This document shows positions 10,985 to 18,347 of a DNA stretch of 64,000 nt, one piece after another. Every line of letters begins with the position of its first letter. The first letter of the stretch is position 1. A model generated the notes under the pieces. It searched no databases and was not told where the DNA came from. It was given only the letters and a program-made list of their open reading frames with translations. Source of the stretch: Betaproteobacteria bacterium (GTDB lineage: Bacteria > Bdellovibrionota_B > Oligoflexia > Silvanigrellales > Silvanigrellaceae); NCBI GenBank assembly GCA_016868315.1, contig VGHE01000014.1, forward strand, positions 1-64,000, read 5' to 3'. The translations under genes and the position numbers were made by a program.

Positions 10985-12385
10985 TCATCCGCTCGCTCCG
11001 CTTGAAGAGAAAAAAACAGGCTTGACCTATCCGCAACATGTTCGACTCATTTCTACGGTTGGATTCTATTCGCTCCTCCTTTGGACTCTCCGCTTAGGTC
11101 ATGAATCACTGGCCCCGCTCCCTGCAGCATTTGAAGTGCTCTGGCTCATTGCTGCACGCCCATTGATCCTTATTTTTTTGGATATCTTGTTGCCCGTTAC
11201 TATTTGCAAATTTTTTCTTTGCCTCGCCGCATGTTTTTCATTCATGCATTCGCTGCAGCTGCAGTGCTCTGCCTTCCCTATGTTCCGGACCTGTATGCAT
11301 CGTTCGTAAAAGCGGGTGAACAGAATCCCATTTCTCTCGCCCTAGCCTTTTTTGCTCTCGGCATCTTTACTTACGGTTGTCTGCGACTACCATTGACATT
11401 GCTCTTGGGGCGTTGGATTTTTCTCCGTAGATTCAGATCATCATATCGAATTACGGCACTCTATATTCTCTTCCTGTCCGGCGAATTTGTTTTTTTTCAC
11501 TCCTGGAATCCAATCACCTACTTTCCTGCTCTTCCTGCACCACTTCCTCAATCAACTTTTCATTTGGATGCGCCCGCAACCCATTCAAGCGAGCCTCGAT
11601 CGGTTCTTCTTGTCGAGTCATTTTTTAACAAGTCATCACGCGAAGAAATTCAAAAAGGAGGAAGCCTTGCTCTCTCCTTGCTTGCCGAAAAACTCGGTCG
11701 CCATTTCTCAGAACAATTGACTTCGGATCGCTTAGCAGCAGAGATCACGGTGATCTTGCCCGAAACATTTGTGAGTCTCGAGAGTTCGGAAGATGCGTTT
11801 GTTTTATCGCAGGCGGTGTATGCAAAATTACGCTTGTCGCATGGCGTCCAGAGGATGGCCTGGATTCAGGGAGCTTTTTGGCAGAATACGAATGTTGTTC
11901 TGGGTTGGGAGATCAAGGGAGAGAATGAATCTTTTCAGCTTGAGAGTGTCAGGCAAAAGATTCGTCTTTTGCGGGTAAAGTCTGAACACGTTCCTTTATT
12001 TGAGATCGCATCAAAAGGAATTTCCTATTCACAAGTCCAGAACGACAAAACATTGCGTGAGGAAGAGCCTCTCTCAGATCAGCCAATGCTCTCTGAATTT
12101 CTTTCAAGGCATCGTATTTTGGTCTGCTATGAATCTCTCTATCCGCACAATTGGAACTTTCAAAAAGAAACAGTCATCATGACTAATCACCATCTTTTCA
12201 CCGAGTATAAACTAATGAATTGGGTTTATCTGGGATTCATCCGACAACTCTCTTTTATTTATCGCTCGCCAGCTTATGTCGTTTCAAACTATAATTCTTC
12301 GGGTCGATTGGATCCCTGGTTGGGGCTCTTTCCCAATGAGAAAAAATCGTTTCGCGCAAGCTGGGAGGTGGTGAAGATCGATTGA
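10971..12385 (+). CDS. Lnt-like apolipoprotein N-acyltransferase (CN-hydrolase fold), reading frame broken at a T7 tract
   Basis: The catalytic part is one open frame (conceptually from the TTG at 11,204 to 12,385). It has membrane helices, then a nitrilase-like domain with the Lnt Glu-Lys-Cys pattern: VILPETF (Glu), RVKSEHVPLFE (Lys) and LVCYESLYP (Cys). Lnt adds the third acyl chain to lipoproteins in the inner membrane. The upstream N-terminus, MQFLDHPLAP onward, has two hydrophobic helices and sits in another frame, from ATG 10,971 to about 11,180. Both frames join smoothly (LILIF then FGYLVARYY) if the ribosome slips by -1 on the T tract 11,173-11,179. The zero-frame heptamer T-TTT-TTG fits the X-XXY-YYZ slippery pattern. 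A one-base deletion or a read error are the alternatives. The start overlaps the giant gene's stop by 14 bp. Sequence divergence makes a true Lnt role uncertain. Confidence 0.72.
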
Positions 12386-12421
12386 CGCCGCGCGCATGAA
12401 AGTTTATATTGTGACGAGCGA

Positions 12422-12958
12422 TCATGGTGATACTGAGTTGACATCCGACGTACATTTGCAACTGAGTTCAGAAGCCAAAGAGGATTGCTTCAGATTCTCA
12501 AGACCCTTCTCGGTGGCATCCGGCCAATGTCTTGTGGCGCGTAGGTAAATTTGAGAGTCGGCCGCATTTTTGCTGACCAGGTTCAGTGGGCCTTCACATT
12601 GGCAGGTCCGGCGCGTTTTCCTCGGGCAAGTGTCGGGCTTGCTTTTCGCGTAGAGCCCATTGTTTTGACACTTCGCGGCGAGGTTCGCGGCAATCCGATC
12701 CCGTTCGGCTGTGGAGAGCGTTTCCGAAATATAGAGTGAATCACAATTTTGCTCAGTTCCAGAATCAGTGCCGATGTGTTTCCATTCACACGAAACCGCA
12801 AATTGATAGCCGGGCACGGCACTGTTGGGTGCGAGGCTGGATTTTCCAAATTGTAAACTACTACATGCGTTCGCACACCAGAGAAGGGTCGCGAGCACTA
12901 AAAAAGACTTAATGAATGCCATCATCCCTCTTCCCAAGCCTGGGGTTTTGCGAGTCAT
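12422..12958 (-). CDS. Cys-rich small lipoprotein, unknown function
   Basis: The 178 residues begin with a basic n-region and the hydrophobic stretch AFIKSFLVLATLLWCANAC, which ends in a plausible lipobox (ANA-C). The ATG at 12,958 has a good ribosome site (AAGGAAG). An ATG-ATG pair 33 bp downstream also follows GAGGG and cannot be excluded. The mature part holds about eight Cys (CEW, QNCDS, AKCQNN, DTCPRK, TCQCEG, SCKCTS), implying several disulfides. No known domain recognised. It converges on the Lnt-like gene with only 36 bp between the stops. Confidence 0.72.
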   Translation of the reverse strand: MTRKTPGLGRGMMAFIKSFLVLATLLWCANACSSLQFGKSSLAPNSAVPGYQFAVSCEWKHIGTDSGTEQNCDSLYISETLSTAERDRIAANLAAKCQNNGLYAKSKPDTCPRKTRRTCQCEGPLNLVSKNAADSQIYLRATRHWPDATEKGLENLKQSSLASELSCKCTSDVNSVSP

Positions 12959-13125
12959 TCTTCCTTGAACAATGCGTGTGTCAGGAAATCAAAATTTTGA
13001 CCTCATATCTGTTTTATAAAGGTGCGATTTCACTGCTTTAAAGGTAAATCGCCACTGCCTAATTTCGCAGCTTACGGGAAATGAAAAAGTTATTTGGAGA
13101 CAGCAATTGTGCCAGAAATGGGAAA

Positions 13126-13160
13126 CCGCCCAGAGGAGATTTGGGGATTCTCCTGGGCGG
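13126..13160 (-). terminator. Stem-loop downstream of the S1 protease gene
   Basis: CCGCCCAG-AGGAGA and TTCTCCTGGGCGG form a long, slightly bulged GC-rich stem around a TTTGGGGA loop. It lies 37 bp past the protease stop. The T-run on the minus strand is short, so termination may be Rho-assisted. Confidence 0.6.
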
Positions 13161-13196
13161 CCCTGGTGGGCGAGTGGCGTGGTGGGGTTGGGGCGT

Positions 13197-14765
13197 TTAG
13201 CGGGGTCGAATGACGACGTTCAGAGTGTTGATCGTTTGGGCTCCTGCGTTGTCCTTCAGTGTGAGCTGTACTTTGACTGTTTTTGCCGCTTGGCTCGTGG
13301 CCGACATCGCATAGAACTCGATCTGGCAGTACGAAGCTCCACCTGACACCTTCAGATTCTCGGTATCGTTTTCCGCATTAAAGACGAGGAAGCTGTCAAG
13401 CGACTCTGCTTTGAGGTCGCGTGCGCATGAAAGGGTGCTGTCAACATCCTTAATGGTAGCCGAGATTAGATACTCGGTACCTGCCCACACACGAACCGAC
13501 GGTGCAACGACAAGCGTGGGTGCATCATTCACCGCTGTGAGAGTGAGCGAGAACGATTGTTGAGCTACAACCTCTGTGCGTCCACGTTTGAGCTGAACAT
13601 TGACCTTTGTCTGACCATTCGCGTTTGCGAGCGGGCTGCCTTCCAAGATACAACCGCGGATTGGGTCGGTGCGGAACTTGAGTCGACTTGCAGTGATCAG
13701 CGTGTTGCCTTGTGGAACCGCTGCAAGAGAGCTTTCGCATGTCATACCATCGCCTTTGAACTTGACGGGCACCGAGAAGGTTGCGTCTTCCTCAATTTTG
13801 ATGTTTCCGATAGGTGACAACTCCACCTGCGTTGTTGGTGGTTGTGGTGCAGGTGGTTGCGCCGCTGGAGGCTGAGGAGTTGGTGCGGGTGTCTGCGGCG
13901 TTGGTACGGGTGTTGCCGGCGGCTGCGGAATGACGCCGACTATCTTTCTGATCCATGGGAGTTGCTGGCGCACGTCGGTCACATGACTTCCTTCAGTGCA
14001 ACTCCTTTCACCATGCGAAGTCACACCCAATACAACCAATTGACCGCCTTTAAAGATGTAAGTTGGTCCACCGGAGTCACCGTGGCAATGCTGTTGTGGA
14101 TTTGGATCAAGACCTGGAAATAGAATACTTCTTTTGATCCTGAGAAAAACAAGTCCAATTGAGTCAGGATCGAACCCTGGGCTGACTCCTGCATAAGTGC
14201 CTTGCCCCTGTAAGACAACACCAGAGTTATTGTTGGCGATGTTTGAGCGGCCATACCCAGCAATCGTGACGGAGCTACCCTCGCCGAGTTGTTCGTTTTC
14301 CTGTGGTAATTTTGCAGGAACGTACCCTGGAGGAAGGCCCCCCACGAATTCAACAATCGCAATGTCTGGGAAGCTAATTCTACCACCCCTGTTTTCGTTG
14401 AAGATACGGACAACGGGGCGTGTGATCGGACGCACTGCCGATCCCGGTTTGTCTAAGTAGGTTTCGCCAAAGACGATCTGTCTTGGGCGGAAATCGTCAA
14501 CCACACAGTGAGAAGCCGTGAGAATGTGTCTCTCGCTCAAGATGGTACCGGAGCAAAGTGAATTCGAAGTCAACAGAGCAACCGTTGATGCTTTCACGGC
14601 CTCTGAAGGCGCACTTCCGTTAATGATTCCGATGCCGTTTTCATCTAGAACAGTTTCAGTCAAATCGTCAGGGGCGCTCATCAGCGATGCTTCGTTTGAG
14701 CAAGCCAAAACCAGCAAAGGCCACGTCAGCGGCAAAGAAAAACGCATCAAAGAACAAACTTTCAT
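13197..14765 (-). CDS. Secreted S1-family serine protease lipoprotein with two Ig-like repeat modules
   Basis: 522 residues. The start is fixed by AAGGAG 8 bp upstream of the ATG. The signal peptide ends in a lipobox (LVLA-C22), so the protein is probably surface-anchored. The chymotrypsin-fold domain covers about residues 47-275: IING-like mature N-terminus, catalytic His86 (TASHC), Asp134 (FPDIAIV) and Ser231 (CHGDSGGP). The residue six before the Ser is Gln, not Asp, so trypsin-like Arg/Lys specificity is not expected. A Pro/Gln/Thr-rich linker (280-312) leads to two C-terminal modules of the same Cys-paired Ig type as in the giant protein (IEEDA..., then AVNDAPTL...). This suggests the modules are a shared surface or matrix-binding unit. 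A hairpin terminator follows. Confidence 0.9.
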   Translation of the reverse strand: MKVCSLMRFSLPLTWPLLVLACSNEASLMSAPDDLTETVLDENGIGIINGSAPSEAVKASTVALLTSNSLCSGTILSERHILTASHCVVDDFRPRQIVFGETYLDKPGSAVRPITRPVVRIFNENRGGRISFPDIAIVEFVGGLPPGYVPAKLPQENEQLGEGSSVTIAGYGRSNIANNNSGVVLQGQGTYAGVSPGFDPDSIGLVFLRIKRSILFPGLDPNPQQHCHGDSGGPTYIFKGGQLVVLGVTSHGERSCTEGSHVTDVRQQLPWIRKIVGVIPQPPATPVPTPQTPAPTPQPPAAQPPAPQPPTTQVELSPIGNIKIEEDATFSVPVKFKGDGMTCESSLAAVPQGNTLITASRLKFRTDPIRGCILEGSPLANANGQTKVNVQLKRGRTEVVAQQSFSLTLTAVNDAPTLVVAPSVRVWAGTEYLISATIKDVDSTLSCARDLKAESLDSFLVFNAENDTENLKVSGGASYCQIEFYAMSATSQAAKTVKVQLTLKDNAGAQTINTLNVVIRPR

Positions 14766-15235
14766 CTTGTAACTCCTTCTGTTCGACGACGAGAACAGGC
14801 GGCAGCCCCGGTCGATGCACGAAAAAACGTTAATTTTTATAAAAACACCAATAAAAATATTAATTTGAGTTATTCTTTTTTTCCTATGATAGTTTCAGTG
14901 AAAATCCGACACCGAACGGCGTGTACCGGCCCGATTCTCGACTTGCCGGCCAGTTCGCCGAAATAGATGAGATATCTTTTATATTTACAGGATAAATTAT
15001 ACTTTTTTTGGAAAAGCCGACGTCGGCCCACATGTTGGCGGTCATTTCGCCGCCTTCATAGACGACCCTATTCCGGAGGGATTTATGTTTTCGATTGTGT
15101 TTTCGATCTTTCTTTTGCGACTTTTTATTTCTCGAGCACGTTCATTTTCTTGCCCATCGCCGCCACATTCTGAGTGGGTCGCGCGCAATCCCTGATGGAC
15201 TAAATCTATATTAAAATTTTTGAAGGAGTCTCATT
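14766..15235. other. 470-bp divergent intergenic region with GC-rich palindromes
   Basis: No convincing gene. The half next to the protease is very A/T-rich (14,820-14,890), as expected for promoters of the divergent genes. The middle has GC-rich inverted elements: CCGGCC-type repeats near 14,925-14,960 and a perfect 12-bp palindrome GCCGACGTCGGC at 15,016-15,027, a possible operator. A TATATT box near 15,208 lies shortly before the ribosome site of the downstream lipoprotein gene. Confidence 0.5.
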
Positions 15236-15679
15236 ATGAGAACGACGTCACATGTTGCCTTTGTTTTTGTTTTTGCGTGTCTCACAGCCTGTTCTACATA
15301 TGAGGGAGGAGTCAATAACCTCGCTCCCGCGCAACCAGCACCGAACAACGAAGATTCGAAAAGCCCGCCCTCGGAAGCAAAGCCAAGTACACCCGCAGCT
15401 GCAACGAGTTTTGGTTCGTGCAACTATGCCCCTCAGAAAATGTGTCTTGATTTTCACTCTGCTCAGGCAGCTGAGAGTCTGAAAGCTTCGTGTGCACAGG
15501 GCGGAGTTCATTCTGAAAAGGAAAGCTGCGCTGCGAAGGCTAAGACCCAAGGATGCCAGATGAGCGTTCAAGGTCTGAAATACATGACCACCTGGGCCTA
15601 TGATGAAAAGTCGAAAGGCCTCGTAGCATATTCCTGTACCAGCAGCGACGGCATGAATGCCGAGCTTGTTGCGCCATAG
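15236..15679 (+). CDS. Small Cys-rich lipoprotein, unknown function
   Basis: 147 residues. It starts at an ATG with GAAGGAG upstream. The signal peptide ends in a clear lipobox (CLTA-C). A Pro/Ala/Ser-rich spacer of about 35 residues (PAQPAPNNEDSKSPPSEAKP) probably extends the domain away from the membrane. The C-terminal 85 residues contain six Cys (GSCNY, KMCLDF, KASCAQG, ESCAAK, QGCQMS, YSCTSS), indicating a compact disulfide domain. No family recognised. It sits divergently from the S1 protease across a long regulatory region and ends at a strong hairpin. Confidence 0.8.
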   Translation: MRTTSHVAFVFVFACLTACSTYEGGVNNLAPAQPAPNNEDSKSPPSEAKPSTPAAATSFGSCNYAPQKMCLDFHSAQAAESLKASCAQGGVHSEKESCAAKAKTQGCQMSVQGLKYMTTWAYDEKSKGLVAYSCTSSDGMNAELVAP

Positions 15680-15688
15680 GAAAGTGCG

Positions 15689-15728
15689 GAGGTTCTGCGC
15701 AGTGGAGTGAATATCTGCGCAGAACCTC
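15689..15728 (+). terminator. Perfect hairpin between convergent genes
   Basis: AGGTTCTGCGCAG (15,690-15,702) and CTGCGCAGAACCT (15,715-15,727) are a perfect 13-bp inverted repeat with a 12-nt loop. It lies just past the small lipoprotein stop and touches the final stop codon of the opposing MBL gene, so it probably serves both strands. There is no long T-run. Confidence 0.65.
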
Positions 15729-16942
15729 TATAGACCTGTGGACTGCACTGGCGCTTGTTCAGCAGTTTCCCATGGAATATCCGGCCACCATTTCTTTTTC
15801 ATCTCGTCCTGGATTCCGTTGGGTTCAAAAGAATCCCCTGGCCGAGGAAGGACCAGATCGACCTTGAGCTTCTGCGCACCCGCAATCAATCTCTCACCGG
15901 GTTCCGTCCAACTGTGCGTTGCCAAACTGAATGTTGCCCAGTGAATGGGAAGAAAAGTCTAACCTTTGAGATCAAGGCATGCTTGTAGAGCTTGCTCGGG
16001 GCCAATGTGAACATCAGGCCATGCTGAATTGTACGCAGCTGATTCAATGGCAACGACATCGAATGGACCATACCGATCGCCAATCTCCTTAAATCCAGGA
16101 AAGTATGCCGTATCGCCGCTGAAATAAATCCGATGCTGTTGGCTCTGGAAAACCCATCCGCTCCAAAGGGTCGTGTTGCGATCCAAAAGTGCGCGGCCTG
16201 AAAAGTGACGCGCAGGAACACAGGCGAGCTTAACGCCGGCAATGTGTGTCTCTTCCCACCAATCAAACTCTTGAATCAGTGAATGATGCACGCCCATCTT
16301 TTCAAGGCGGTCACCCACTCCCAGTGTTGTGATGAAGGGCACCTTGAGCTTCGCAAGGTGTTCGATTGTATCTCGGCACAAGTGGTCATAGTGATCGTGT
16401 GAAACGATCACGGCATCAAGTTTTGGGAGCTCACCGAGAGAAAGGGGTGGTGCAAAAAATCGCCTTGGTCCTGCGAAAGAAACGGGTGAAGCTCGCTCTC
16501 CCCACACTGGATCTGTGAGAAAGCGCAGGCCAGCCATTTCAATCAGCATCGTTGAATGTCCCAGCCAGGTCACACGACTTCCTGAAACGGGAGCTGTCGC
16601 AAAATCTGCCTTGCTTCGTTTTCGAGTTGGAACTTCCCCATCGGGTGTGGTTTGTCGACGTGAGAAAATCATCTTGGTGAAGGCTTGGGCAAATCGGGTG
16701 ATCTCAGGTAGTTCATTTCGGAATTTGCCATCTTTCCATTGCGGTGAGGCCAATTTTCGCGCCAGTCGAGCCGCACGTGCGGCGTCGGCTGCGTCTTCTG
16801 TGGCGGACTGCATGTTCACCTGTGCGCTGGCCTTGCTCCGATTTGCGGGAAGGAAAGTGCCAAGGCTCAGTGCCGTAAATGAATTCAAAAAACGACGTCT
16901 AGAATTGTTCTCTCGGGAAAAATCGCTGTTGCTCACGCGCAC
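15728..16942 (-). pseudogene. MBL-fold metallohydrolase (UlaG/NAPE-PLD-like), interrupted by an in-frame amber codon
   Basis: Residues 1-327 form a zinc hydrolase of the UlaG/NAPE-PLD type. A Tat-like signal (NNSRRRFLNSFTALSLG) is followed by TWLGHSTMLIE, SHDHYDHL (His182, His184, Asp186, His187) and YFSGDTAYFPGF. The open frame stops at TAG 15,959-15,961, after LDLKG. The same frame continues without another stop for 76 codons to 15,728, starting TFLPIHWATFSLATHSW. This is the normal family C-terminus and carries the last metal-site His (PIHW). One base change (a Lys AAG would be typical here) explains the stop. The truncated product lacks a key ligand, so it is probably inactive unless the amber codon is suppressed. 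Predicted intact length is 404 residues, exported by Tat. Confidence 0.82.
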
Positions 16943-17119
16943 TCACCCCCGTTCAGTGCATCCAACCATTCAGATTGGTGCGCCTCCAGGTTACCGGGTT
17001 TTGCGAACAAGCAAAGGATTCTTCACTTCGAGCCCAGAAAATCTGTTTGGATTCTGCCATTTTTGGAATGGGTGGCATTATTTTGCCACATGCTGGCTCT
17101 TTAAAGAGGCTCAAGCAAC

Positions 17120-17335
17120 ATGACCGCAGCCATCTCGGCGGGTGGACTTCATACGTGTGCGCTTATGCTCGATGGCTCGATGTCCTGCTGGGGAGAAAAT
17201 GGCTCCTCCCAACTAGGTAGCAACGCCAGCTCGGGTTACAGCCCTACCCAAGTGAACTGGAGCACAAACGGCGGCACAACGCTCATCAACACCAAGATCA
17301 AACCCAACACCTGCCACCGCTATACAATCCCGTAA
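17120..17335 (+). pseudogene. Orphan C-terminal RCC1 blade, remnant of a giant-protein paralogue
   Basis: 71 codons encode a single RCC1 blade (ISAGGLHTCALMLDGSMSCW, then GENGSSQLGS) and a tail, SPTQVNWS...KPNTCHRYTIP. The tail matches the end of the giant protein (SPTSVNWS...RPRTCHRYAVP). The frame is closed by TAA at 17,102, only six codons upstream of the ATG, and no further RCC1 sequence is visible between there and the MBL gene. There is no signal peptide. It is best read as the 3' stump of a deleted second RCC1 gene, possibly left by recombination with the paralogue at the left of the window. It could instead be a template cassette for conversion, but nothing shows that. Confidence 0.75.
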
Positions 17336-17376
17336 GTCAGTTCGATATCCTCGAGTGACAGTTTGAACTCGACAGT

Positions 17377-17418
17377 GTCGAATCCTTGAACAGCTCAGCA
17401 CACGCTCTTGGATTCGAC
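17377..17418. other. 9-bp inverted repeat behind the RCC1 remnant
   Basis: GTCGAATCC (17,377-17,385) and GGATTCGAC (17,410-17,418) are perfect inverted repeats with a 24-nt spacer. No T-run follows. This could be the surviving terminator of the lost RCC1 gene or a protein-binding site upstream of rlpA. Confidence 0.35.
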
Positions 17419-17540
17419 TCCACTCCAAATTTTCTCATCATTTCTGTTATTTAAAAGAAAATCTAGCTCGCCACACCTCCTGGCACGAGCGTTGCTAAAA
17501 CCACTCCGTTCAACAAAAAAATGATGACCAGGAGTGAATT

Positions 17541-18347
17541 ATGAAACTCAACAACATCTTCGTGTTTGTTGCTGCGCTGGTGTTCTTTGCCACAGGCTGT
17601 GGTCAGCTCGATGTTGGCCTCGACCTCGAGGGCGGAGCGGACGCCGAGGTGAATTCTGTTGGCTTCACTCAGACCGGTATGGCTTCATATTATGGTGTGG
17701 GTGATGGTTTCCACGGCCGCCGCACGGCCAACGGCGAAACCTTCAACGCCTATGGCCTCACTGCAGCCCACAGAACGCTGCGCTTTGGAAGCTGCTTGCT
17801 CGTGACCAACCTCTACAATGGCAGGAAAGCAAAAGTGCGCGTGAACGACCGCGGACCCTATTCCGGCGGTCGAATTCTCGACCTGAGCTACGGTGCAGCT
17901 CAAGCTGTTGGCATGGTTTCTTCAGGAACGGCGCGTGTGAGCATTGAAGGAATCAGCTGCTCTGCGCCAGCAACCACATCCAACTCCGGTGGCGATGCCA
18001 GCGCAGCGAATCTCGCACCCGCAACCGACAACGTTCAGTGCAAGATTTTCTTAAGCACAGCTCCAGCTGCCAACAGTGAAATCTCTGTGACTATTCAATC
18101 GCGCGTGGGTGACACCACTCGCCCGTGCGGCAAGAAGCTCAAGCTGCTTGGATCAGGCAGTGCTGCTCAGGCAAAAGAAATTGCGGCCGTGGACATGACA
18201 TCCGGAGACGGCCGCAAAACTCTAAAAGTGAAAGCAAGTGAACTGGAAGGCCTCTCGCATATCTTTGCACAGGCTCTCGACAGTAAAGGCGAACGCATGG
18301 GTGAAAGCGCTGCCAAACAGCTGCAGCTTACTGCTGCGGGCTCCTAA
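17541..18347 (+). CDS. rlpA: RlpA-like septal ring lytic transglycosylase lipoprotein
   Basis: 268 residues. The ATG has AGGAG upstream and the lipobox is FATG-C20. Residues 45-135 match the RlpA double-psi beta-barrel closely: GMASYYG, FHGRRTANGE, LTAAHRTLRFG, VTNLYNGR, VRVNDRGPYSGGRILDLS. The His in TAAH and the Asp in NDRGP/RILDLS correspond to residues essential for cleaving denuded glycan strands in Pseudomonas RlpA. There is no SPOR domain. Instead a C-terminal domain of about 100 residues (NVQCKIFLSTAPA onward) is unrecognised, so septal targeting may work differently. The gene ends inside its own terminator and overlaps the 3' end of the convergent helicase gene by 20 bp. Confidence 0.9.
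   Translation: MKLNNIFVFVAALVFFATGCGQLDVGLDLEGGADAEVNSVGFTQTGMASYYGVGDGFHGRRTANGETFNAYGLTAAHRTLRFGSCLLVTNLYNGRKAKVRVNDRGPYSGGRILDLSYGAAQAVGMVSSGTARVSIEGISCSAPATTSNSGGDASAANLAPATDNVQCKIFLSTAPAANSEISVTIQSRVGDTTRPCGKKLKLLGSGSAAQAKEIAAVDMTSGDGRKTLKVKASELEGLSHIFAQALDSKGERMGESAAKQLQLTAAGS

Noticed and set aside
15959-15961. Pyrrolysine codon
   Set aside because: No pyl genes are visible, the family normally has an ordinary residue here, and a single substitution is simpler.
17376-17420. tRNA-like sequence around GTCGAATCC
   Set aside because: Only resembles a T-arm fragment; no acceptor, D or anticodon arms fit.
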